From contig JASAOO010003541.1 in NCBI GenBank assembly GCA_030849075.1, positions 45,621 through 109,620 on the forward strand: a stretch of DNA of 64,000 bases, read 5' to 3'. The translations under genes were made by a program, and so were the position numbers. Source of the stretch: Zelonia costaricensis (taxonomy: Eukaryota > Euglenozoa > Kinetoplastea > Trypanosomatida > Trypanosomatidae). Below are positions 1-10,208 of this stretch, in pieces. Within the stretch, counting starts at the first letter, position 1; every line of letters starts with the position of its first letter. The notes beneath the pieces were generated by a model. The model had not been told where the DNA came from and did no database searches. It saw nothing but the letters and a program-made list of their open reading frames with translations.

Positions 1-563
1 GCGACGGTGCGGCGGCCCACGTCGGCGGCGGACAAGTCCCTCAGCAGCGGCTCCACGTGATCGGCGAGAAGGTCGGTGGTCGTGCGGATGTTGTCTTCTA
101 ACACCTCGCCCAGGCACTGCGTGACTTTCAAGCACGTCTCCGGCGTGGTGCACTTGAAGGCGCGGCTCAGCAGCATCGCGAAGCAGCGATTTCGCTTCTC
201 GTGCTGGTCCTTCCACTTGATGTCGAAGACGACGCGGAACGAGCTGCACCCCTTGTCGACCGAGGTGGCAAACGCGCTGTCGATGAGCGCCACCACGCGC
301 TCCTGCAGCGCCTCGCTGGCGCCCAGCTCGCGCTCGTGCAGAAATAGCGTGTCGGTCAGCGCATTCAGACACTCCTCGGCCCTTTGTCGACGGTCCTCTG
401 GTGTGCAGTTGAGATTCGTGAAAATGGAGCTCAGCTGCTGCCCTAGCGCGGCGGTGCTGTCGCTGCTAAACAGTTTGGTGACAGAGATGCCGCTCACCTC
501 GTCAGCATTCAGGTCTTCGGTCATTTGCATTGTGGGCCGCACCCGTCCAATTCGTATGTCCAT
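1..563 (-). CDS. Unidentified conserved-looking protein, N-terminal part only
   Basis: An open minus-strand frame runs from an ATG at 563 off the left edge of the window, giving about 187 residues. In-frame ATGs also occur at 530 and 524, and the sequence beginning MQMTEDLNADEV could be the true N-terminus. The visible part is soluble, mostly helical and charged, with no signal peptide and no membrane segment. It contains helical stretches such as RQRAEECLNALTDTLFLHER and a Cys-containing central region. I do not recognise the family with confidence. The pattern of paired helices vaguely resembles the N-terminal repeats of PCI-domain proteins such as eIF3m, but this is a weak impression. Codon composition matches the other genes and the frame has no internal stops, so it is probably real. 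It is the most downstream gene in the window if transcription runs right to left. Confidence 0.6.
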   Translation of the reverse strand, partial: MDIRIGRVRPTMQMTEDLNADEVSGISVTKLFSSDSTAALGQQLSSIFTNLNCTPEDRRQRAEECLNALTDTLFLHERELGASEALQERVVALIDSAFATSVDKGCSSFRVVFDIKWKDQHEKRNRCFAMLLSRAFKCTTPETCLKVTQCLGEVLEDNIRTTTDLLADHVEPLLRDLSAADVGRRTV

Positions 564-3500
564 GAAAAGTGTGGGCCCTCGCCAAAGGTTCCCCCGCTGC
601 GCCGAATGTCCCGACGCAGTCAGCCACACGCAGACACAGTCACACACAAATACGTCCACACACACACACGTGCGGCACCACGCCTGCTAAAGCTCACAAC
701 AAGCCGCACTGTCGGTGTGTATGTATGTGTGTGTGTGAGTGTGTGTGCAAACTTGCGCGCGAGAAAGGAGACCAACGACGATAAGGAGGATGTCAAAGAA
801 GGGAAGCAAACAATGCAGTATTGGGTGAGGTGTGTGTGTGCGGGGGGGGGGGGGGGCAAAGCACGGCCAGGCAGGTTTAGAACCTTTTGGGGGACAAGCG
901 GGGGAAAGAGGGAGCGGGGACGGAGCCGGGGAGGCGGTGGGTGCGCCACCAACGCGCTAACGAACCAGCCGCGTAAGGGGGCAAGGACCGAAGAGAAGAA
1001 AGGAGAAGCAGAATGGTGCGCGTCAGCCACCCACAACGCAACGGTGCCACAAACACGCAAAAACAAAAAGTGAGAGAAACGGCGGCGCCGACGCAGCGGA
1101 GAACAGGAGAGCTCCGGGCACGGGGCGCCGAGGGGTGACGGCGTGCGTCGGGTCCGGGGTGGGTGGGCACGCAAAGAGGATTTCAGTCGCGAATTACAAC
1201 GAAGTCTCACGGCGATGATGGAGGCGACAACGTTGGCGGAGGTGGTGGAGAGGGGGGAAGGGAGCGGAACGCAAATAGGAGCGGGGAGGGAAGGAGAGGG
1301 AGAGGGGTGGCACACACACACACACGCACCCAGGGAAACAGGGGAGACAGACGAGGGAGGGGGGAGGGAGCCAAGGAAGAGAACCGTCAGAGATGAGTCA
1401 CACGCACGCACACCAGAAAAAAGACGCACACGAAATCGCGTAAACGCAGCGAGAACTCGTGGAAAGCGAGGAAGCGGCACAGCTCAGGCAACAGCAGGAG
1501 GCACACGAAAAGAAAGCGCCAATTCACTGCATACAAGAGAGAACAGGAAGCTGTCCTTCCTTGGCAGGGGAGGGGGAAGGTGGAGGCAAGCGGAGGCAAG
1601 GCAATGGCGCCGTGCGACGTGCGATCGGTGCAGAGACGGCGAGGAGGGGGGAGGGGGGACAAGTCCTAAATACGACGCGAAGTGGGAGTGAGAAGCCGCT
1701 GCCCTCACGCAAGCGCGGGGGCCGGCACAGCAAAGACGTCGGAGGTGCCGAGTCAGCGTCCGCGTGCGTTGCGGGTGACACCTCGTGGTGGTTTCACGCA
1801 ACTGCGGCTACCCTGATGTGTGATGGGCCTCTGAGGGGCTCCTGGCCAGAAGTGAACACGACTGCTCGAAAGAAGAAGGGCAACAAGTCACACAGAGAGG
1901 GGAGGGAGGGAAGGCGGCTCCTATAAGCAAGCGGTAGCGACGTCAGCCGCAGTTCATGCCATGAAGGACGCAGCACCGGGCAAAGCCGCTCCCCCCCCAG
2001 AGGTGGGCAAGGTGGAGAGGAAGAGAGGGAAGGGGGGAGGGACGCGAAGGTGCCACTCGCGCGCTCGCCGAAAGCGTGCGTTGCTCGATCGTCGTGCGCC
2101 AGCTCAGTGAGAAGTGCTGCTCCTGCTGCTCTGCCCCCGTCGCTGCCTGCTGCCTCGGTGGGTTCGCAAATCTCTGTCGGGGAGGTTCTTTTTGATGCGA
2201 CACGCCTTCGTCTGCGTACAGGTGTCGAGTGCACGGTGCGCCAGCACTCCCCTGTGCAACACGCGCAACCGAGACGCCAGGGGTGCTGTGGCGCGTAGAT
2301 AGGTCCGATGGCACACACGAACACACGCACACTGACAGAAAGGGCAACGTGCGGTTGTAGTGACGCAGAAACGGCCTGGCGCGTCTCGGGTGGCGCCGCG
2401 CGGCGCTGTGATGAGTGGAGTGCAGACACAGAGGGGTGGGTGATATGGGGGAAGGCCAGCGAGGGGGGGGGGGGCTTTCCGGGCTGGCGAGATGCGGGAG
2501 GACAACACACTAATGACACAAAGAGAAAGTGCGAGACGCACGAGGCTGTGAGGCGGGGAAGGCGTGCAACCAGTGGGTGAGCAACACAGAAGCTCGTGGC
2601 TACCGGTCGCAGTTCAGCTAGGTGCCCCCAGGTGGATCCACAGAAAGATGGGTGAGGGGGGGGGGGAAAGAGAGGGGAGGGGCCAACTCCTCGCGAACTG
2701 GCACTCGTCGGAGAGGGCACGGCGCTCGTCCACCGACAACGGCAAGACACACCGGGGTCACGAGGGGGAGAGGCCAGTAGAGGTGCGGGATCGAGCGGGG
2801 TTGAGGGGGGTGGGGGTACTCTGCGGACCAGGCTGCTACACGGGTGATAACGGAAGCGTTCAGTAGAGTGTGCGGAGGCGCAGAGGTGACAAGCGGAGGA
2901 GGAGAAAAAGCGACATGCAGTGGTGGAGCGACGCAGCGGGATGTGAACACGCCACACCAGGACATACGGGGGAGGGGGAGGGAGTAGCCTACAAACCACA
3001 CCTGGTCAGCAGCAAAGCCCACCTTCCAGGGTCCCTCTGCGCTCCCCCCCCCCACCTTCGCCATTCTGCATCCACAACGACTCCGTATCTGCCGACAGTG
3101 TGTCCGTCGACTCGGTGCTGCTTCCCGTACGACAAACGGCAGCGCACTTTGCCAAGGCGGCGGCGAGCGCCCCAGCACGTTGTCGGTCGAAACGCGCGGA
3201 AGCCATCTTGTGGTGCCGTCGCATCCAGCAGGCGCTCCGCCTGACGGTGTCGCAGGTGGTGGCGGTGCTGCGTATTGAGCTTCTTTTTTTTTCAGGCACG
3301 TACACGTCGTACCTGCCCGGTCCTGTGCTGCCTTGTCCATTGCCTTTTTTCCTTCTTTTCTCTTTCTTCTGCGTGTGTTTTGTGTTCAGCATAGTTGAGG
3401 CGAAGCAGTTCTTTCTCGCTCTCCAGCCGCGTTTGAGCCTCCGCAGCGCCCACACGGACAGCACCGGGAATCGGCACCGCAGTCAGAGAGGGACAACAAA

Positions 3501-3892
3501 GTGAGGCGGTTCCGCTGCTGGTATAGAAGGAGCGTCCGCGAGGAGACCGTGGGGTGGGCCAAGTGCCACGCGGCGCACATGGCGGGAGTGGCGGGAGAGA
3601 GTGCGCGCCGTGCGCCAGCGACGCACAGGGAACGGGAGAACTGGCTAGCAGGAGAAACGCAAAAAAAAAGAAGGCTCAAGTGGTTAGGGAGGGGGGGAGG
3701 CGGCACGTGTGTCTCCCAGAGAGAGAGAGAGTGACACTGCGCCCGTGGACGGGCCACGGCTTTCCATCACCCGCGCACTCCCTCACGCCCACCCCCTCGA
3801 CTCTCTCTCCACGACCCCTCCCTGTACTTCCTCCTGCGCCGGAGAAAGGGAAAAAAAAGGAAAACATCCGGCGTATTCGGCACTCCGCGGCG
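564..3892. other. 3.3 kb non-coding spacer with poly-G and CA/GT tracts
   Basis: This is the longest spacer in the window. I see no convincing gene. The open frames across it are rich in Pro, Ser, Arg or Gly and Arg and have no domain-like pattern. It holds GT-rich repeats near 714-746, a run of 15 G at 842-856, a CA repeat near 1311-1326 and a run of 12 G at 2463-2474. The plus strand is purine-rich through 1100-2700, so the minus strand is pyrimidine-rich. It probably contains the long 3' UTR of the gene ending at 3893 and the splice signals of the gene starting at 563. Confidence 0.6.
842..856. repeat. Homopolymer of 15 G
   Basis: A continuous G run on the plus strand in the long left spacer, upstream (transcription sense) of the edge-cut gene. 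Confidence 0.85.
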
Positions 3893-5503
3893 CTACATCA
3901 CAATCCGGCGCAGCAACTGCGCCGCAGCCACGCTGAACCCCGCCTGCAGGTCAGACGTCTCCAAGTCCAGCAACGCCCCGTTCAGAAAGAAGGGGAGCTG
4001 GACCGGTGACCTGGCGTTCACGAGGGGCACCACAAAGACGTTCCAGATCTCGCTGCCAACCATCTCGATCTCAGTCGTGTTGATGTCGCCGATGTTGGAG
4101 GCCTCCACACGCACCGAGAGCTTCTCGAGAGGCCGCACCTCGTAGCTGATGGCGCGGCCCGATGGTGCGGCAACGTCCTCCACCGCGAAGGCGGCACCAA
4201 AGCTCAGCGCCAGGACGGGAACGTAGTCCGAGAGCTGCGCCAACCGCCGCGCCGCGGCTGCAATGCACCGCAGCACAGGGTCCTCGTCTGTCCCCACCGC
4301 GCCTGCGCTCTTCTTGGCGAGAGCACGCAGAGCCTTCGCCTCCAGCGATGTGCGGGGTTGCACGAAGAGGCCGACGTTGGCGTTTGCGAGGGAAACGGAG
4401 ACGGCACCGGCGTGGGGCACGACGAGGACCGGCGCGGTCTTGAAGCTCACGGCGACTGTCAAGCCGCAGTCCGGGCAGGCCTCGTACACCGACGGAATCA
4501 CGTCTTCGAAGAGCGATGTGTTTAGATCCTGCGGAAGGTCATCCACGTATTCGAGACGCCCCGCCGTCAACGCGTTCTGCAGCAGGTTATTGATGCTCGT
4601 CACCGTCGTGCGCAGAGCCACATCGCGGTCCGGCATCGGCGGCACGACGGAAGAGATCGCTGCGGGCGCGCAACCGAGCGGCACGGGGTTGGCGTCCAGC
4701 GTGACCGTCATCCCCTCCGTCGTCATCAGCGGCGGGGTAATGGCACGCAGGTTGAAGTCGGCAAATATCCCGTTGAGCGCCTCGGCAAGCCGCGCCGGGG
4801 CGTCGTCGCTCAGCTTGCTCTGCACCTTCTTCGCCACAACAGCGTCCAGCTCGCCGATGAAGAGCTCCACCACCTTCTGCGCCAGCCCGCACGCCTTGCT
4901 GTCCAGCTCGTGGTGCACGTCCAGCGTCCCCCACGCGAAATCGACCGAGATAAACGTGGCGTTCCAGTAGCCCGCCGGGAGCAGCGTGAGAAGCAGCGCG
5001 GCGTCGATCATTGTCGTGTTGAGAGAGGCCCAAAATGTGCCGTAGCACTTGATGCCTAGGTACTCGAAGACGAACCGCGACTTGTCCACCTCGAGCCCGA
5101 CACCGGTAGCGTGGAACGTCATACTCTGCGCCTGCGGCGTGCCAGTCGTGATTGAAGCGGAGTCCAGCTGGAAGTTATGCAGCGTCATGGCGTCGATCGT
5201 GACGTGGTCCTGCGCCTGCGGCGGGATATTGAGCACGTTCTCCGGGTTTAGAACCGCGGGCACCACGACAATCTGCAGAAACGCGTTAATGACCTTTGTC
5301 GACGCAGCAACTGAGAAGTTGGCGGGAAGGCAGTCCATGACATCGCGCGGCGACGACCAAAACGGCGCGGCGGAGCCGTACGAGGTCGAGGCGGGGAGGA
5401 ATGGGAGAATGCTGAGGAGGACAAGACACACAAGCAACACCGAGCCGCAAGGGTGGTGCAGCACCGCGGTGGTGGCGCGGCGAACCTGGGCGAGAAGGAA
5501 CAT
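3893..5503 (-). CDS. ESAG5-like BPI/LBP/CETP-family lipid-binding protein
   Basis: A 536-residue protein that resembles the trypanosomatid ESAG5-like members of the BPI/LBP/CETP lipid-binding family. The ATG at 5503 is chosen because it starts a typical signal or anchor sequence: a short basic stretch followed by a hydrophobic segment at about residues 21-37 (SVLLVCLVLLSILPFLPAS). The mature region alternates beta-rich and amphipathic segments, with several N-glycosylation sequons (NFS, NTT, NAT, NTS) and scattered cysteines. Family members form an elongated lipid-binding fold made of two related barrels, and the repeated pattern across this protein fits that. It is expected in the secretory pathway or at the cell surface. 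Its ligand and role in trypanosomatids are not established. The family call rests on overall pattern, not on a single diagnostic motif. Confidence 0.68.
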   Translation of the reverse strand: MFLLAQVRRATTAVLHHPCGSVLLVCLVLLSILPFLPASTSYGSAAPFWSSPRDVMDCLPANFSVAASTKVINAFLQIVVVPAVLNPENVLNIPPQAQDHVTIDAMTLHNFQLDSASITTGTPQAQSMTFHATGVGLEVDKSRFVFEYLGIKCYGTFWASLNTTMIDAALLLTLLPAGYWNATFISVDFAWGTLDVHHELDSKACGLAQKVVELFIGELDAVVAKKVQSKLSDDAPARLAEALNGIFADFNLRAITPPLMTTEGMTVTLDANPVPLGCAPAAISSVVPPMPDRDVALRTTVTSINNLLQNALTAGRLEYVDDLPQDLNTSLFEDVIPSVYEACPDCGLTVAVSFKTAPVLVVPHAGAVSVSLANANVGLFVQPRTSLEAKALRALAKKSAGAVGTDEDPVLRCIAAAARRLAQLSDYVPVLALSFGAAFAVEDVAAPSGRAISYEVRPLEKLSVRVEASNIGDINTTEIEMVGSEIWNVFVVPLVNARSPVQLPFFLNGALLDLETSDLQAGFSVAAAQLLRRIVM

Positions 5504-6518
5504 CCTCTCAAGCCTGAGGGTAATCAAGGACGGGCGGAAATCAAAAGTAGAGCACGAGGCGCACCAGCAGCCTGTGCGTGCACGCGTGTGCGATGGTTCA
5601 CGAACGAGGGGACGAGAGAGAGACGGGTGCGGTACGAGAAGTGGCAGAAGTATGAGTACGTGCAGCAGCAAGGGAGCCGCGGACACTCTTTAACGTAGAG
5701 CAGCCTGGCAAGACGGCGGTGTGGAAACGGGTGACGGCGGAGTGAGAGAGAGAGCGACCTGGCGCTGCGCTATGCGTGGGTAGGGCGGCACCGTGAGGGA
5801 GCGCGGCGAGCGTCACAGAGGAAACGCGGAGGTGGGATGGGGAGGAGAGCAGAGGTGAAGTTGCACCTATTGTCCAGTGGGAGAGGGGCGTGACGGGGCC
5901 CCGTCGGTGATGAGCGGAAGACCCAAACACAGAGGAGGGAGAGGGGGGAGGCGGTGGCGCGGTAGCGAGGGCAGCGGGAAGTGGAAGTGACGGGGGGGTT
6001 GCGTGAACCACACGCGCTGGTGCGGTGGGGAGCTTTAGCGAACCGCACGTGGTGCCGCCTCGCGTCCAAAGCGCCCTGGCGGCGTTCCCGTGCCACTTCC
6101 CACCGGCGGCAGCCGCAGGAAGGGCGACAAGAAACGCAACGCACAACCCCGTTGTCGCCGCTGCGTACGTCGTCGCATTGCGTGGTGCATTTGTTTTGTC
6201 CGATGCCTCGCCGTCGTTCAGACGCGGCAACACGTCTGCGCCAGGTGTGGGGGGACCACGACCATCCCCGCAGGAGAGAGAGTGAGTCAGAGACAGGCTG
6301 GAAAGCGACGCTCCACCGCGGCAGCGCTGGTCAGCGGCAGAGGGTACCCCAGATGCGCCACTGCGACGGCTTGGACGAGCACAACGGCACGTGCGGAAGA
6401 GCACGGGTGCGCCGTGCCGGAGCACTGCCGCATGCTTGCGGAGCTGCTGGGGATGGCCCGGACGTGGTGCACTTCGTCAGCGCCACCGCTTTCCGCTCGC
6501 TCGACCCCGTCGACACCA
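5504..6518. other. Non-coding spacer, about 1.0 kb
   Basis: No gene is seen. The plus strand has purine-rich stretches (about 5740-5760 and 5925-5950) that read as pyrimidine tracts on the minus strand and could serve trans-splicing of the downstream gene. An open frame continues upstream of 5503 with in-frame Leu-rich sequence, but it lacks family features. Confidence 0.5.
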
Positions 6519-8012
6519 TCACTGCGCAAGGTGAAGCAGTGGACTGACGGCGCCGTAGCTGCGCCGCGCAACTGACACCGGCGCCTCCGCGGCGCTGGAG
6601 CTCGCCGGCAGCGACCTTGCACTGTGCGACGTCGGCGCCGGCGGGGTGTAGCGGAGGCAGAGGCACGTCAACGTCTGTGCGCCGCCGACGCGCTCGCGCA
6701 TCTCGACCCGCTGCACCATTGAGATGCCATCCTCGTTGAGGAGGTCCTCCAAGCTGAACTCGACAGGCTGCAGCGCCGCGTCCGCGACGATAAGGTCGGC
6801 AACGGAAAGCGACGCGTCAGTCCCTGTGGGACACGCGACGAGCTCGCTGGCGGCTGCGTAGTGTCCCGCAAGCCGCGTTAGCAGATCCCTGATCAGCAGC
6901 AGTGAATCGTCTGCGGGGTTGGGCCGCAGGTAGTCCTCTACGAGCACGCAGAGGGATGGCTGCGGCAGGGCCGAGATGGGGTTGTTCTCGATCATGACGA
7001 GGCGCTGCAGCGGACGGCCGAGTTGGCCAAGGTCCTTGACAGAGGCGTTGGCGCCGCGAAACCAGCGCTTGTGGCGGCTGATGATGTGATGAAACCACTG
7101 CCGCCGCCCGCAGCTCTGGCCAATGGCCTGCAGGATCGGGTTGACGTAGCGCGCCGTTCCAGCCGTCCACACCACGATCTCGACCGGCAAACGGTGCAAC
7201 GCGCGCAGCAGCTCGCCCACGTGCGGGCGCAGCTGAATGGGGCCGTGCCGCGCCGCGACAAGCGTCTCATCGAGGTCGAACACAGCAGTGAAGTACGGCA
7301 CCTGCACCCGCTCCGAGTCCGGGCCAAGTGTGCTGTCCGAGCAGCACGCGGCGAGCGCAGGCACGAGCCACCGCCGCTCTCCCGCTGCAAGAGCCCGCCT
7401 CTGCTTTCGACTGGCGTGCCGCTGCGCCGCCGCACTGATCGCGGCGACCTCGCGCAGAGTCGCGTCCACGTCGCTGAGCATTGCCGTGCTCGTGCTCGGC
7501 GTCAGCCGACTCGGGGAGGATAGCGAGGCAGCGCTCTCCGACTTCTTGGCCATGCGCCGGCGGTCCGGCGTCGTGGTGCGCCGCCACGCGCGCGCGCGGC
7601 TGGGGCTCCGCGCGCCGGCCGGCATGAAGCCGCCCATGAAGACGGTGTCGAGGCCGCTGCCGTCGTTGTCAGAGGTGTCCTCGGAGTCGAGCAGGAAGTC
7701 CTGCATTTGGTCGTTGACCAGGTCGTACTCGGAGTACTCAGAGTCGCTCCCGGAGAAACTGACCACGTGCCCGCACGCGGCGGCGGTGTCGGCGGCGACA
7801 GAGTAGGACACGACCTCCTCGTCGTCGTCACCGACAACCCCGACGTCGGCGTCGGTTGGCAGCAGGCACTGCGTCGAATGCGAGGTACGCATTGGCCGGC
7901 GCTGGAAGCTGTTGCGGCTCTGCCGGGCTTGGCGGAGCCCGGCGAGCGTGCTGCTCGAGCGTGCGTGCCGCAGCGTCCTTTGTGACGCATTTTGCGGGCG
8001 ACGAAAGCTCAT
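6519..8012 (-). CDS. SCP/FCP-like (NLI-interacting factor) HAD-family phosphatase
   Basis: A 497-residue protein. The first true ATG is at 8012; the frame stays open to about 8168, but the upstream candidate codon is GTG. Residues 1-220 are low complexity, Ser/Arg-rich with acidic Ser-Asp-Glu patches, and probably disordered. The phosphatase domain follows. It has the nucleophile motif D246-L-D248-E-T-L, then a WTAGT segment matching HAD motif II and a basic HKRWF stretch, then M340-I-E-N-N-P where SCP phosphatases usually have LDNSP. This architecture is that of FCP1-homology phosphatases that act on phosphoserine proteins, including the RNA polymerase II tail. Trypanosomatid polymerase II lacks the classical heptad tail, so the substrate is open. 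The Asp-to-Glu change in the last motif could alter metal binding. Confidence 0.8.
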   Translation of the reverse strand: MSFRRPQNASQRTLRHARSSSTLAGLRQARQSRNSFQRRPMRTSHSTQCLLPTDADVGVVGDDDEEVVSYSVAADTAAACGHVVSFSGSDSEYSEYDLVNDQMQDFLLDSEDTSDNDGSGLDTVFMGGFMPAGARSPSRARAWRRTTTPDRRRMAKKSESAASLSSPSRLTPSTSTAMLSDVDATLREVAAISAAAQRHASRKQRRALAAGERRWLVPALAACCSDSTLGPDSERVQVPYFTAVFDLDETLVAARHGPIQLRPHVGELLRALHRLPVEIVVWTAGTARYVNPILQAIGQSCGRRQWFHHIISRHKRWFRGANASVKDLGQLGRPLQRLVMIENNPISALPQPSLCVLVEDYLRPNPADDSLLLIRDLLTRLAGHYAAASELVACPTGTDASLSVADLIVADAALQPVEFSLEDLLNEDGISMVQRVEMRERVGGAQTLTCLCLRYTPPAPTSHSARSLPASSSAAEAPVSVARRSYGAVSPLLHLAQ

Positions 8013-9421
8013 GACGCGCTGCGAAGGAGCACCTGCAGCGACACACGCAGCTTCGTTGTCGTCACTAGGCGTCGTCCCTCCCCCCTTTTTTTGTTCAAGG
8101 ATGGGCGGCAGCACTCTCCCCTTCTGCACCCGCTCACGGCGCGCGTGTGACGCTGCCGTGTGAGGCACGACTGGTGGGCCTGTCTATGACTATGGCAGTG
8201 GAGTTCGGCTTCGCGGTAGGCTGTCGAAGGCATCTACCACCGGCGTCGACTCGCATCGTATGCTGGGGCGTAACGCAAGAAGAAAAGCAGCCGCGTTCTA
8301 CTCGGGACGGAGGCAGTGGCAGCAGCGTGGGATGGGCCGACCGACGGGAAGGCGACTGTGTATGGGATGCGCGTGCACACGCCAGGAGAGGAAAGAAGAG
8401 GCCTCGGCGAGCGATCGCGATGAAAAGCCAGAAATGCACAACCAAGAGAGCAAGACGGCGACGCTCCGCCGCGGTGCCAGAACGTCGGTCGGTATGCGGG
8501 AGGAGGTGAGTCACGTGTCTGCTCGCAGCTCAACCTTTTTTTAAAACCTGGATTGTATGAGGACCTCTCGTCGAAAAGAAAGCGAAACAGGAAGGCGGAC
8601 GAAAAGCGCAGCCCGACCAACGCCAAAACGGTGTGCAAGAGGCCGGGGAGCGGAGTGAGGCGCGACGCTGCGGTGAGCTGGGCTGCAAGCAAGTGCCACC
8701 CCGCTACCGAGAGCTCCAGCTAGTGCACTTGGTGGCCACCCCTGCAGACGCACGCACGGACGGCGTGTGCAAAGTACGGGAGACAGAACAGCGAGGTGCA
8801 TCGAGTGCGGTGGAGGGAAAAGCAGGCGAGATTGAATCGGACACGAAACCACTGCACCGTTTCGTGCTGCGTCGCGGAGACGTCGGAGCCCCTGCGCTTC
8901 TTCGCGTGCGGGCGCACAAGAAGGGGAAAGGGGAGTTTCTGTGGTGAAGACCACGGGCCTCTGGGGCGCGCCTGCCGTCACTGCAGACAACACGCGCTAT
9001 GGCAGAGCGCCTTTTTCTCTCTTTTCCTTGTAGATGTGAATCGCCACAACCGTGACGAGCGCGAAAGCAGCGGCAAAGCTGCGCGCAGCAGAACCGCCTC
9101 CCATCGCAGAACACTCAAGATCCACCTCGATGCACCACAAAACGAGCGCAGAAGAAATGCTAACGGTCAGACACACACACACACACAACAGCTCCCACCC
9201 AAACAATACATCACACACAGGGAGCGATCCAATGCGTACACCGCTGGTAAAGAAGGGAGGGGCAAGGACGAAAGCAGCCGGGATCAGACCCGAAAGATCA
9301 AGGGAAGGCCGAGGCAGCCGTGAGCATCGATCTCACAGTCGCTTTCTTCCTCTGGACTGCGCTGTCTGTCTATCCGAGCTCGGCGCCCAACAGCGCGCGC
9401 CCACACACACGGTTGGAAGAC
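8013..9421. other. Non-coding spacer, about 1.4 kb
   Basis: No gene is recognised. On the minus strand a pyrimidine-rich stretch at about 8270-8290 followed by AG (plus-strand CT at 8263-8264) is a possible trans-splice acceptor for the HAD phosphatase. A short CA repeat lies near 9171-9186. The remainder is mixed sequence with no coding pattern. Confidence 0.45.
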
Positions 9422-9715
9422 TCACTTTGGGAAAACGCCCTCCTCCTCGAGTTCGCGCTGCCGGATGCGCTCGTCACGAGCCTCGATCTTCTTCTGGTCC
9501 TCCGTGGCGAGGTCGTACGGGTTGCCGCGGAGGCGGTAGCGCGGGTTGACAGCGTTCATCTTGCACAGCGTCCAGTTGCGGCGCTCAAGGAAGCAGTCGT
9601 TGGTGCCGATGCAGTCCTCCACGTTCTCCTTCTCCTGGAAGCACTTGGTCATGACGACGCACTCGATCAAGGCGTTCTTGGGCCGCCAGCAGATGCTCTT
9701 GTGCTCCTTCTCCAT
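9422..9715 (-). CDS. PET191: Cytochrome c oxidase assembly factor PET191/COA5
   Basis: A 97-residue protein with three CX9C pairs: C9-C19, C25-C35 and C41-C51. They are followed by the signature NPRYRLRGNPY, which matches the Asn-Pro-Arg-x-Arg-x-Arg-Gly ending of the PET191/COA5 family. These small proteins are imported into the mitochondrial intermembrane space by the Mia40-type disulfide relay (in trypanosomatids through Erv) and are needed for assembly of respiratory complex IV. The ATG at 9715 gives the usual compact N-terminus (MEKEHKS); the frame upstream is low-complexity and has no CX9C feature. The C-terminus is a charged helix rich in Glu and Arg. A candidate splice acceptor lies 56 bases upstream. 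The size is close to family norms. Confidence 0.85.
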   Translation of the reverse strand: MEKEHKSICWRPKNALIECVVMTKCFQEKENVEDCIGTNDCFLERRNWTLCKMNAVNPRYRLRGNPYDLATEDQKKIEARDERIRQRELEEEGVFPK

Positions 9716-9770
9716 CGCTGCACGGTGCGGGTGCGTGTGTGAGGGACGAGGGAGAGCTGGAGTTGTTGCA

Positions 9771-9793
9771 CTGTGAGGCAAGGAGGGAGGGAC
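9771..9793 (-). promoter_or_regulatory. Candidate trans-splice acceptor for PET191
   Basis: Reading the minus strand, a C/T-rich tract (plus 9777-9793, seen as GAGGCAAGGAGGGAGGG) is followed by CACAG, with AG at 9772-9771. This would leave a 5' UTR of about 55 bases before the ATG at 9715. It is assigned by pattern only. Confidence 0.45.
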
Positions 9794-10190
9794 CCGTGCG
9801 ATGAAGCCTGCGTACTTCACCCCTTATCGAAGCTCTTCGCGGTTGCGAGTTCTGTGAACGAGAAGCCGACTCGACGCACGGGTGCAGCTCAAAACCGAAC
9901 GGCGGGACGACTAAGGGAGTGACAGGCGAGTGGTGCCACAGTGCACACCTGCTTCCCTGATGAAGCGCTGAGTGAGGGTGCCGTGCCGCGTCGCACGTCA
10001 CAGGCAAGCTGAGCGCACTTCAGCCCTCGAGGAGAAAACAGCCTGTAGCGTGCAGGTGTTGCACAAGACGCTGAGCAGGTGACAAATGGGATCAGAAAAA
10101 GGTCCAACGGAAAGGGGGCGGGGAGGCGGGGGCAAGGGGATAAGAGGGCTGACCATCGCACCTGCAGGCGAGCGCGCACGAGGGGAGGGC

Positions 10191-10208
10191 GGGGGGGGGG
10201 GGGGGGGG
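10191..10208. repeat. Homopolymer of 18 G
   Basis: A continuous G run on the plus strand (C run in the presumed transcript) between PET191 and the PDK-like kinase gene. It is prone to length error in assembly. Confidence 0.85.

Noticed and set aside
1794..2999. A 401-codon minus-strand open frame
   Set aside because: It is dominated by Pro, Ser, Arg and Cys with no domain pattern, overlaps many equally open frames, and lies in repeat-rich spacer DNA. It looks like a product of high GC content.
8012..8168. Longer N-terminus for the HAD phosphatase
   Set aside because: The upstream candidate start codon is GTG, not ATG. The first ATG in frame is at 8012.
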